A stretch of DNA of 6,664 nucleotides from Oscillospiraceae bacterium (lineage in GTDB: Bacteria; Bacillota_A; Clostridia; Oscillospirales; Oscillospiraceae), in NCBI GenBank assembly GCA_017455225.1, contig JAFTBL010000037.1, forward strand, positions 1 through 6,664, written 5' to 3'. The position numbers were made by a program, and so were the translations under genes. The notes under the pieces were generated by a model that was given only the letters and a program-made list of their open reading frames with translations, made no database searches and was not told where the DNA came from. Shown here in pieces: positions 1-6,663 of this stretch. How positions within the stretch are numbered: the first letter of the stretch is position 1; every line of letters starts with the position of its first letter.

Positions 1-59
1 AGCAGCAGCGCCATCAGCCACGCGATCAGACGTATGGAATTGTGGTAACTTTTACCCAC
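1..59 (-). CDS. Start of a gene with an N-terminal signal or membrane segment (partial)
   Basis: Only the first 19 codons and two bases are in the window; the rest lies beyond position 1. The reading frame starts with GTG at 59-57 and reads MGKSYHNSIRLIAWLMALL, a short polar/basic start (Lys3, His6, Arg10) followed by a hydrophobic run. That pattern fits the n- and h-regions of a signal peptide or a first transmembrane helix. The start is chosen because an AAAGGAGA ribosome binding site (74-67) lies 8 bases upstream. The gene begins 30 bases after the stop of the Lgt-like gene, so the two are very likely co-transcribed. A lipobox cysteine, if there is one, would lie outside the window, so it cannot be said whether this is a lipoprotein. 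No function can be assigned. Confidence 0.68.
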   Translation of the reverse strand, partial: MGKSYHNSIRLIAWLMALL

Positions 60-66
60 GGGAACG

Positions 67-74
67 TCTCCTTT
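67..74 (-). promoter_or_regulatory. Ribosome binding site for the partial downstream gene
   Basis: AAAGGAGA on the minus strand, 7-8 bases from the GTG at 59-57. It is what identifies the GTG as a real start, since only a short piece of the gene is visible. Confidence 0.7.
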
Positions 75-89
75 ACGATGGCTGAAAAA

Positions 90-812
90 TCAGGCGACCG
101 CCTTCTTCTGATTGCTCCGTTTGATGAGGAAATAGGCCGCCGTGCCGATGACCGCGTTGAGCAGCGCGTGCAGCGCCAGGCCGGAGATGCCCCAGAACAG
201 CTTGTCGTTGTCCCGCAGGAACTCCAGGAAGAAGCGGCTGTAACCGAAGAGCATCAGCATAATGGGGAAGGACAGCCCGTCCACTCCCTTGCCGTACCCT
301 TTCTTCTTTTCGCGATACCAGATCAACGCGGCAATGCCCAGCGCCACCACCGCCTCAATGGGCTGGGTGGGAAAGCAGACATGGCCTGCGCTGTTGCTGT
401 AAATCCCCCATGTGGAGGGGTAGCCGTGGCAGCAGCCGGCAAAAATGCACCCGAAATGGGCAATGCCGTGGTTGATGCACAGGCAGGGCGCCACAAAGTC
501 CAGACTTTTCCAATAATCCAGCTTCAGCAGCTTGGACACCGGGAACACGAACACGCCCAGCCACCAGAACACGCGGACGATGTTGTTGCCGCCCCATCTC
601 TGGAACCCGGTGTCCGCCCAGAACAGGAAAAACATCCACGCCAAGGTGGAGGAATACACCAGCACCGTGAACACAACGGTTTTCCACTTGGGGATCTCGT
701 AGCGCCTGCAGATGGAGATCAGGTAGATGAACACACCTACGAACCCCATGGCAAACAGCAGGTCGTAATATTTAACGGTCATGGAAAAAACGGTAAAGGT
801 TTGCGGAATCAT
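90..812 (-). CDS. Lgt-like prolipoprotein diacylglyceryl transferase family membrane protein (variant)
   Basis: This 240-residue polytopic membrane protein resembles Lgt, which moves a diacylglyceryl group from phosphatidylglycerol to the lipobox cysteine of prolipoproteins. It is slightly shorter than usual Lgt (roughly 260-290 residues). Family-like features: YYDLLFAMGF near residue 15 (the position of the early conserved Tyr), a DFVAP helix start at 105-109, the glycine/cysteine segment HGIAHFGCIFAGCCHG at 115-130, FPTQPIEA at 147-154 (the HPTQLYE position), and YSRFFLEFLR at 191-200, which keeps the Arg and Glu of the C-terminal RFxxEFxR motif. Oddities: the usual GRxGN core is replaced, with His119 where the invariant Arg is expected and Cys122 where Asn is expected, and the HGG loop is not evident. 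The ATG start is supported by AGGAGGAG (825-818), 5-7 bases upstream. It follows the giant surface protein gene by 93 bases and precedes another exported-protein start by 30 bases. The family call is fairly secure; true Lgt activity is doubtful, so no symbol is given. Confidence 0.85.
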   Translation of the reverse strand: MIPQTFTVFSMTVKYYDLLFAMGFVGVFIYLISICRRYEIPKWKTVVFTVLVYSSTLAWMFFLFWADTGFQRWGGNNIVRVFWWLGVFVFPVSKLLKLDYWKSLDFVAPCLCINHGIAHFGCIFAGCCHGYPSTWGIYSNSAGHVCFPTQPIEAVVALGIAALIWYREKKKGYGKGVDGLSFPIMLMLFGYSRFFLEFLRDNDKLFWGISGLALHALLNAVIGTAAYFLIKRSNQKKAVA

Positions 813-860
813 GTTTGCTCCTCCTGCCCGACGGGGCGTCTTTGTCCTTGTGCGTTTCGG

Positions 861-887
861 CTGCGGGGCGGGATCCCCGCCCCGCAG
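861..887 (-). other. Perfect 12-bp hairpin in the spacer before the Lgt-like gene
   Basis: The arms CTGCGGGGCGGG (861-872) and CCCGCCCCGCAG (876-887) are exact reverse complements around a 3-base loop. The hairpin lies between the TAA of the long surface-protein frame (908-906) and the ribosome binding site of the Lgt-like gene. Neither side has a T-run, so it does not match a classic Rho-independent terminator. It may act as an mRNA 3'-end stabiliser, a processing site or a partial attenuator that lowers expression of the downstream genes. The structure is seen directly; the role is inferred. Confidence 0.72.
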
Positions 888-898
888 TCAGATCGTTA
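887..898 (-). repeat. 12-base intergenic motif, copy 1 (TAACGATCTGAC)
   Basis: Minus-strand TAACGATCTGAC directly abuts the 12-bp hairpin. It matches 11 of 12 bases of the copy at 6652-6663, which also precedes a GC-rich hairpin upstream of a gene. The two copies differ only by a T/C change. Function unknown. Confidence 0.55.
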
Positions 899-905
899 TG
901 CGGGG

Positions 906-1760
906 TTAATTCGCTTTCTGATAGTCGTCCCCAAGCTGCGTCTCGGTGGTGGTGACCCAACTGCTGTCACTCCGGTCATCATAGGTCGTACCGGCGGTAT
1001 ACCAGTTATACCCGGAGAGGTTGCTGGCGCTGGCATACTCGGTACCGGCTGCAGCCGCATCTGCCGACTTGTACGTTGACTTGGGCTGCTCGAACCTGCT
1101 TGTTCCGTCAGACACGTCCTTATAGGTGGTGTGGACCATGGTGACCGTCTCCTCCCGCAGGAAGGTCCTGCTGCCGATCTGGCCGATGACGGGCGTGGCC
1201 GTTACCGTGCCGGTGACGGTGATGGTGGTGCCGGGGGCGTATACCGTGCCGCCCACGTTCCAGCCGGTCAGCCCGTTGGTCACACTGTAGAACCGGGTGC
1301 CGGAGGTCTGCTCATACGTGTACTGGTGGCGCGTGTACTTGTAGAAGGTGTACTCGTAATAGTAGTACGTTTTGGTGGTCGGCATGCAGCCGCCGGAGGT
1401 AACCTTGTTCTCCTGCGCCGATCCTCTTGTGACATACACGTACTTGGTGGTGGCGTCACTCACCGGGCTGCCCCAGCCGGTGCCGTTCACAAACTCCGCT
1501 TCCTCGCGGACCGTGGTGCCGAACTGGGCCGCCGTGGGCAGTGTGACGGTAATGCTGCCGCCGTCCGTGGACTCCACCGACTCAAAGGTGTTGTACCCCT
1601 CTGCCGCCGCATAGCTGATGGAGGGCGGCGGAGCGTCGGGCTGGCGGATGGTGATGGGCGCGGCCAGCGCCACCGTATATGCGCAGGAGCCGCTGTCCGT
1701 CATCTTAAGGGAGGAAAGGGTCTGTTCGCCGGCGGCATACTGCTTTTCCGGATGGATATA
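906..1760 (-). CDS. In-frame C-terminal continuation of the giant surface protein beyond an amber codon
   Basis: After the TAG at 1763-1761 the same frame stays open for 284 codons to a TAA at 908-906. The first 19 residues (YIHPEKQYAAGEQTLSSLK) lead to a Met at 1703, but the sequence before that Met is pyrimidine-rich on the coding strand and has no Shine-Dalgarno site, so an independent gene starting there is unlikely. The early part (…GSCAYTVALAAPITI…) reads like the last strands of a beta-sandwich begun before the stop. Counting from the Met: a Thr/Ser/Gly-rich stretch, a tyrosine cluster at 113-130 (9 Tyr in 18 residues), and two related segments at 135-155 and 220-241 sharing the pattern GTxxxSxxN…L(T/S)G(W/Y)N…GTxY. 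There is no LPXTG motif and no C-terminal membrane segment. Composition and codon style match the upstream gene, which argues against long-standing decay. It is most likely the true C-terminus of a 1881-residue protein, interrupted here by one codon. Confidence 0.72.
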   Translation of the reverse strand, partial: YIHPEKQYAAGEQTLSSLKMTDSGSCAYTVALAAPITIRQPDAPPPSISYAAAEGYNTFESVESTDGGSITVTLPTAAQFGTTVREEAEFVNGTGWGSPVSDATTKYVYVTRGSAQENKVTSGGCMPTTKTYYYYEYTFYKYTRHQYTYEQTSGTRFYSVTNGLTGWNVGGTVYAPGTTITVTGTVTATPVIGQIGSRTFLREETVTMVHTTYKDVSDGTSRFEQPKSTYKSADAAAAGTEYASASNLSGYNWYTAGTTYDDRSDSSWVTTTETQLGDDYQKAN

Positions 1761-1763
1761 CTA
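1761..1763 (-). other. Single in-frame amber (TAG) codon within an otherwise open 1881-codon frame
   Basis: The codons run …GGC GAG ACC TAG TAT ATC CAT… on the minus strand, so the stop and the following 284 codons are exactly in frame. A single transition (CAG to TAG; plus-strand G to A at 1761, 1762 or 1763 is limited to the base complementary to the codon's first position, 1763, which in turn reads T on the minus strand) would remove the stop and give Gln. The long frame uses ordinary Gln codons elsewhere and has no second TAG, which argues against general reassignment of TAG in this genome. The other two stops in the window are TAA and TGA. Confidence 0.85.
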
Positions 1764-4700
1764 GGTCTCGCCGTCGCAGCCGCCCGTTGCCGTTACCTGC
1801 ACCGTCTCGGCAACCTTGCCGCCGATGTCCGCCTTCTGCGTCAAAACGGAGGGTGTAAAGGTAAAGGTGTTGGCATAGCTGCTGTTGGCGGCGTTTGGCA
1901 CGGTCAGCTCGGCGGAGACAAACTCCGTGCCCGCATAGTCAAGCCGCACCCTGACCTTCGGCAGTATGTATATAATCACGTCCGTTGTGACCTCTTCGCT
2001 GACGTTTTCTGCCTTTTTGTCGGCCTTGATGTACACGTTGGCCAGCCTGCCGTCGGACGAGAGGTAGTTCTGCACGCTCACCAGCTTGGCATCCGCATAC
2101 GCCTGCGCCTCCTGATTGATGTTCATGTCGAACACCTCAGAAGCCGCGGGATCCACCGCCGTGATGGTGGCTGCGGGCGCTCGGGAGTACACGCTGACGT
2201 TGCTGAGATTCTTGGTGGTGACCGCGCTGCCCACGGTGGCCTGCAGCTTCACCGTGTACCGGCCGGAGAGCAGCGGCGCGGCAGAGGTACTGTACGTACC
2301 GCTGGAGTTGGTCATGTTGATGGTGACGCTCTCATACTGGCTGGTGCCGCTCCAGCTGTAGCCGCCGTTGGGGGCGGTCTTGCCGTCGGCATAGGTCATC
2401 AGCAGCTTCATGGACACATCGTCCAAAATCACATACTGGGTGTCGCTGCCGTCGGCGGTGTTCAGCGTGACTTTGGCGGATACGCCGGGGTTCTGCGCTT
2501 GCAGGAAGGTGCCCGTCACGCTGTTGCCCGTTTTGCCCAGCGTGGTATAGCGCTGCGTGATGTTCTCGTCCAGCAGCGTCACGTTGTCGGCGGAGGGGGC
2601 TGCCGTGGTAATGGTGTACCGGGCGGGCACGCCGCTCTCGCCGGGGCTGTAGGCCAGCGCCGTGGAGCCCAGCGTAACGGTGAGATTCTGCACGTTGTAT
2701 TCGCCCACGTACTGCCAGTCGCCGTCGGCGGCGCCGTTCACCTCGCTGACGGTGCGGTAACCCGTTTCGGGATCCTGCTCGTTCAGGCGGATCGTGTAAC
2801 TTCTGGCTGCGCCGGACTGCACCTTGTAGCCGTACGTACTGTTGGTGGAAATGGGCGCATAACTGACGGCCAGCGTGGCGTCGGCCACCTTGGAGGCGGG
2901 GATCACCCGGCCGCTGTTATCCGTCAGAAGCACCTTCATACCGATCTGGCTGACGGCATAATGGCTCATAAACGCCGCGTCGGTGCTGCCCAGCGCCGTG
3001 GAGCCGCTGACCATTGTGACCTGCACGGTGCAGGAAACGGTGGTGGCCAGATTCAGGAAACTGATGGTCGCGTCGGGGGAAACGTTGTCCAGGCCGTCCA
3101 AATAGTTCGTGGCGGCCTGATCGCTGCCGGCCCAGATGATCGGGTTGTCCTGCTCGCGGTACTCATTGTCTGCGTCATAGCATTCGCTGACGCGCAGTAT
3201 CGCCACATACCACGTGCCCTCCTGCGTATACTTGGCGCCGTCGCGCACCGTGCCGTCGCTGTTGTAATCCACGGTATAGGTGGGCAGCTTGATGCACCAG
3301 CTCTCACCCGTGTTGTAGACGTCCGCTCCGCTCACGGTAAAGTAGCCGCTCTGGTAGGGATTCTCCGCATCCGAGGGATTGGCCACCTTGGCGGCGGCGT
3401 TATAAACCACCGCTTCAAGAACGGCCGATTCGGCGTGGTCGATCTTGATGCCGTCGATCACCGCGTCATACGTCAGCGGCGCAAACTGGACGTTGCTGCC
3501 GTTGTACGTGGTGAGCGACGCCAGATTGTACGTCGGCGGATCGGGGCTGGTGATCTTGTAAACGGGGCTGGCGCTGCAGTTGGTCAGCAGGTTGCCGCCC
3601 ACAACAACGGACGAGAACATGTAGCGCCCGGCCTTTGTAATGGGCAGGGTGCCCACATAGCAGCCCTCAACCTCGTTCCACGTCAGGTCGGTGTTGATGG
3701 TGTTGGTGGCGGAGCCGCCGTTGGAGTAGTACAGCTTGGCGCCGCTCAACCCCTCGATCCCGTTGCCCACGTTATCGTAGATATGCACCATCACGTCGCG
3801 GCTGTACGTGGTGCCGCTTTCATACCGCTCTTCCAGCTTTCCGCTGCCGTCAACCACCTCCACCCGGAGGCCCAGCGACAGATTCAGCGTCTTGCTCAGG
3901 CCCAGATCGGTCAGATCCCTGTACCGGCCGTCCAGCAGCAGGTATGCCAGCGTATACTCGCCCGAAACGGTGAACACGCCCTTGCCCGTCCAGCGTCCGT
4001 TGGGATTGTAGCTCATGGGCACATTGACCAGGTTTCCGTCAGAGCGCACAAACCGCGCCGAAACGGTTCGGGGCATCTTGCTGCGGTCGTTGGTGGCAAA
4101 TTCCACGCTGATGGATTCCGTATAGCTGTTCTCGGAGGTGCGCACCGTGGCGCTGTCGCCTCCCTCGCCCCAAAGGACGCTGTTGACCTTGAAGCCCTTC
4201 ACCGTGATCTTCTGCGGCTCCAGCAGCGGGTAGTCCACGCCGCCCATGCGGATATAGCGCAGATAGTATTCGCCGGGCGCCTCAAACTGATAATCCGCCG
4301 TCCAGTCGCCGTTTTCCTGCTTGGTCAGCGCAAAGGTGGGCTCGCGGCTGCCCTGCTGCGTGTTGATGGCGCGCACGAAGAACGCGCTCATCGTAGCGGG
4401 GTCCACGCCCTCCACGTGCACGACTACGCCCGTGGTCATATCCTCTTCCGTCACGGCGGTATCGTAGTCCAGCTCCGCCTTGGTGAGCTGGGCGGACACC
4501 ACGCGCACATCGTCCATCAAATCGCTGCTGCCGATGGTCTTGAGGGACAGGGAGGAGCCGAACTGGATGTTCAACTGCCCCTGAATCGTGCTGGAAGCCA
4601 GCACGTTGTCGTTGCCCAGCTTGGTGCCGTCCAGATACACAATGGCCTCGATGCGCATCGGCACGTCGGTATACAGCGGGCAGATGGCGCGGCCGATCAC

Positions 4701-6551
4701 CTGTTCGTTGAGACTGTTGGTATACGTATACGTGGTCTGGGTGTTGGTGGTCAGCACCATCGGCACGGTGATGCGGCCGTTGGCGGCAAACACGTTCACC
4801 GTGTCCATCTCCGCCTCGGCCATCTTGTTGCCGGATGTATCCACGAACGCCACGCGCATGGCCTCCAGCAGGTCCAGCGAACGGGCCATATCCTCCGGCG
4901 TGTCGGCGTAGTACACGTAGCACGAGCCGCCGCCCTGGGTGGTGCTGCCGACGGGCAGCGCCTCCGCCTCCTCCGAGCGGCCCCACACGCGGTTGACGCC
5001 GTCATAGCTGACGATGTGCCCCTCTTCGTCCATGGCGGTGGCGCCCTCCAGCGTCAGCATCGTCTCCTCGGCGTTGGTCCGCACCCAGAAGTCGACGGCC
5101 ATGCCGTACGTATCGTCGGCCACGGAGTCGTTGGCGGCCAGCTGCAAAGTGCCCTGCGCCGCAGTAAAGGCCTGCATAAATGTGGCCGGGCCGCTGGCCT
5201 TGGTATACGCTTTGCCGTTCACCGTAACGGTAAGAATATATTTAACTGCGATGGTGCACTCGGCGCGGCCGTTGAGTCGGTAGCTTTCATCCACGGCCAG
5301 CTGCTCAAAGCGGATCAGAATCCCGTTGTAGGTGTAGACCTTGCGGGATTTCCCGTTGGCGCTGAGCAGCGAGCTGGCGTTGTCGCTGCTCAGCTCCACC
5401 ACCTTGGTCTCTGGTCCTTTGTCATCCAGATCGATGGTCATGGTGTTGTAGTCGATCAGATCCGCCACGATGTTGGCGATATTGTGGCCGGACACGCCGC
5501 CGCTGGCCCAGTAATAGGAGGTGCCGTTGGTTTTGTAGTCGTTATAGTAGTCGTTCAGATAGCCGATGTCGGCCACCAGCTTGTTATAGTCGGCGACAAA
5601 CTGGGTCAGCCCCATCAGCGCCACAATGCCGTCTGTGGACTCCGCGGTGGGGGTGGCAATGTTGTACCTTGCGTGATTGGCCAGGATCGTGTCCCAGCTG
5701 GTGGGGGCATAGAGGGTCTGGGTGTTCTGGGCATACATGTAAAGCTGGAAATTGGCCATCGCCACGTACGCGTCCATCTGCGCCTCCATGGCGTCTCTCA
5801 CCGCATTGTAACAGGTCAGGACCGTGTTGAGATACGGCGCCAGATTGGTACCGGGATTGGCGCTGTCCAGCTTGTCCTGCGCGTACTTGCTGATCATGGT
5901 GCCCAAAGCGGAGAATTTGCCCGCCACGCCGTCATACGTCTGGTTCACCACGGTGCGGGCGTAGGTCACGTCCTGGATCTTCTCCTGCTGCGCCTGCAGC
6001 GTGGTGTCGGACACGGTGGCGGTGTACGAGGCGATGGCGCGCACGCCGTACGTATTGTTGGACGTGAGGAAGCTCGCGCCGTCATAGCGGGCGTAGGCAT
6101 AGTTCGTGTTCAGCTTCGTGATGCGGCCGTCGGCGCTGTACACCGCGCCCCACAAGGGGTTGGTCAGCAGGGCCGAATCGTTCAGCTGCGCCGGGCGCAG
6201 CTGCAGATTATCGATACCGTAGCGGGCGTCGGACAGGTTCACCAGGTTGCCCCATTGCAGGTTGGTTACGGTCACGTCCGTGTTGATGCCCACCGATTCA
6301 TCGATATCAAACTCATCCGGCAGCGAACCGTCCTCTTTGCTCAAGGCAATTTCCAGACTGCCGTTGGCCGACAGGCTGGTCACCATGCCGGTGACCTCCG
6401 GCGCGCGGGACAACGTGACCCACGCGAAGGTAGCCGAAACGGCCACCACCGCGGCGATCACGAGCGCAAGACCGGTGGCGCTGATCTTCTCCCGGACACG
6501 GGGAAGTCGCTCCCGATAGATCTTGATCCTGTTTTGCGTATCTTGTCTCAC
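1761..6551 (-). CDS. Giant membrane-anchored extracellular protein with Ig-like repeats (SipW/TasA-type N-terminus)
   Basis: The 1596-residue product is not a named family I recognise. Residues 1-23 are strongly basic (MRQDTQNRIKIYRERLPR…). Residues 24-44 form one hydrophobic helix ending in ATFAW, followed by VTLSRAPEVTG and a beta-rich stretch containing SANGSLEIAL (61-70). This layout resembles SipW-dependent TasA/camelysin-type exported proteins; cleavage or retention as an anchor cannot be told. Residues about 183-375 contain amphipathic, Ala/Gln/Tyr-rich helices, a break from the beta-rich rest. From about 400 onward the protein is beta-sandwich-like. Three similar units of roughly 100-115 residues are clear at about 685-784, 785-893 and 894-1005, each with a W/Y-hydrophobic strand followed by GEY/GRY and a G-rich turn; a fourth likely unit lies at about 1372-1454. 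Cysteines are few and scattered. There is no LPXTG, cell-wall repeat or catalytic motif. The GTG start is supported by AGGGAGG 8 bases upstream. A surface or matrix/adhesion role is inference. The frame ends at TAG, but coding-like sequence continues in frame beyond it. Confidence 0.9.
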   Translation of the reverse strand: MRQDTQNRIKIYRERLPRVREKISATGLALVIAAVVAVSATFAWVTLSRAPEVTGMVTSLSANGSLEIALSKEDGSLPDEFDIDESVGINTDVTVTNLQWGNLVNLSDARYGIDNLQLRPAQLNDSALLTNPLWGAVYSADGRITKLNTNYAYARYDGASFLTSNNTYGVRAIASYTATVSDTTLQAQQEKIQDVTYARTVVNQTYDGVAGKFSALGTMISKYAQDKLDSANPGTNLAPYLNTVLTCYNAVRDAMEAQMDAYVAMANFQLYMYAQNTQTLYAPTSWDTILANHARYNIATPTAESTDGIVALMGLTQFVADYNKLVADIGYLNDYYNDYKTNGTSYYWASGGVSGHNIANIVADLIDYNTMTIDLDDKGPETKVVELSSDNASSLLSANGKSRKVYTYNGILIRFEQLAVDESYRLNGRAECTIAVKYILTVTVNGKAYTKASGPATFMQAFTAAQGTLQLAANDSVADDTYGMAVDFWVRTNAEETMLTLEGATAMDEEGHIVSYDGVNRVWGRSEEAEALPVGSTTQGGGSCYVYYADTPEDMARSLDLLEAMRVAFVDTSGNKMAEAEMDTVNVFAANGRITVPMVLTTNTQTTYTYTNSLNEQVIGRAICPLYTDVPMRIEAIVYLDGTKLGNDNVLASSTIQGQLNIQFGSSLSLKTIGSSDLMDDVRVVSAQLTKAELDYDTAVTEEDMTTGVVVHVEGVDPATMSAFFVRAINTQQGSREPTFALTKQENGDWTADYQFEAPGEYYLRYIRMGGVDYPLLEPQKITVKGFKVNSVLWGEGGDSATVRTSENSYTESISVEFATNDRSKMPRTVSARFVRSDGNLVNVPMSYNPNGRWTGKGVFTVSGEYTLAYLLLDGRYRDLTDLGLSKTLNLSLGLRVEVVDGSGKLEERYESGTTYSRDVMVHIYDNVGNGIEGLSGAKLYYSNGGSATNTINTDLTWNEVEGCYVGTLPITKAGRYMFSSVVVGGNLLTNCSASPVYKITSPDPPTYNLASLTTYNGSNVQFAPLTYDAVIDGIKIDHAESAVLEAVVYNAAAKVANPSDAENPYQSGYFTVSGADVYNTGESWCIKLPTYTVDYNSDGTVRDGAKYTQEGTWYVAILRVSECYDADNEYREQDNPIIWAGSDQAATNYLDGLDNVSPDATISFLNLATTVSCTVQVTMVSGSTALGSTDAAFMSHYAVSQIGMKVLLTDNSGRVIPASKVADATLAVSYAPISTNSTYGYKVQSGAARSYTIRLNEQDPETGYRTVSEVNGAADGDWQYVGEYNVQNLTVTLGSTALAYSPGESGVPARYTITTAAPSADNVTLLDENITQRYTTLGKTGNSVTGTFLQAQNPGVSAKVTLNTADGSDTQYVILDDVSMKLLMTYADGKTAPNGGYSWSGTSQYESVTINMTNSSGTYSTSAAPLLSGRYTVKLQATVGSAVTTKNLSNVSVYSRAPAATITAVDPAASEVFDMNINQEAQAYADAKLVSVQNYLSSDGRLANVYIKADKKAENVSEEVTTDVIIYILPKVRVRLDYAGTEFVSAELTVPNAANSSYANTFTFTPSVLTQKADIGGKVAETVQVTATGGCDGET
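3537..4499 (-). repeat. Three tandem Ig-like domain repeats encoded in the giant protein
   Basis: Residues about 685-1005 hold three diverged units. Matching core segments are NGDWTADYQFEAPGEYYL (748 on), NGRWTGKGVFTVSGEYTL (851 on) and EGCYVGTLPITKAGRYMF (962 on), each followed by a hydrophobic strand and a G/D-G turn. Spacing between the cores is 103 and 111 residues. A related core, SGTYSTSAAPLLSGRYTV, occurs at 1417-1434. The repeats are visible in the protein but too diverged to call as DNA repeats. Confidence 0.6.
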
Positions 6552-6559
6552 AGCTTAAG

Positions 6560-6566
6560 CCTCCCT
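6560..6566 (-). promoter_or_regulatory. Ribosome binding site deciding the GTG start of the giant gene
   Basis: AGGGAGG on the minus strand is spaced 8 bases from the GTG at 6551-6549. No ATG in this frame occurs before codon 56, which is past the membrane segment, so the GTG is needed to include the anchor. Confidence 0.8.
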
Positions 6567-6615
6567 GTGTTTCCCCTCCGCTGCAGCAAAGGAAACCGTT
6601 CCTTCTGTCCCTGTC

Positions 6616-6647
6616 CGGCGGCGCGGCGCGAAAAGGCCGCCCCGCCG
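6616..6647 (-). other. GC-rich hairpin in the leader of the giant gene
   Basis: Arms CGGCGGCGCGG (6616-6626) and CCGCCCCGCCG (6637-6647) pair over 11 positions with one C-C mismatch, around a 10-base loop. Neither side has a T-run. Its position just after the 12-base motif is the same arrangement as at 861-898. Confidence 0.55.
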
Positions 6648-6651
6648 AACC

Positions 6652-6663
6652 GTCAGGTCGTTA
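6652..6663 (-). repeat. 12-base intergenic motif, copy 2 (TAACGACCTGAC)
   Basis: Minus-strand TAACGACCTGAC matches copy 1 at 887-898 in 11 of 12 bases and is likewise followed within a few bases by a GC-rich hairpin. It lies one base from the window edge, so any further shared sequence upstream cannot be seen. Confidence 0.55.

Noticed and set aside
861..887. Classic Rho-independent terminator
   Set aside because: The stem is strong, but no T-run follows on either strand, so only a generic hairpin role is claimed.
42..1079. 345-codon open frame on the plus strand
   Set aside because: It lies antisense to the Lgt-like gene and the surface-protein tail. Its low-complexity His/Gln/Gly/Pro-rich translation is typical of a shadow frame in GC-rich DNA, and the minus-strand product has recognisable family motifs.
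906..1703. Separate 265-residue gene starting at the Met at 1703
   Set aside because: There is no ribosome binding site before the Met (the upstream coding strand is CT-rich), the frame is already open back to the TAG, and the start would fall inside a beta-domain. The region is better treated as the continuation of the upstream gene.
1704..1709. CTTAAG just before the Met at 1703, also present before the GTG at 6551
   Set aside because: A six-base palindrome seen twice without further shared context is most simply chance.
4282..4986. 234-codon minus-strand frame overlapping the giant gene
   Set aside because: Its Arg/Gly/His-rich translation is a frame-shifted shadow of the giant gene, with no start signal or domain pattern.
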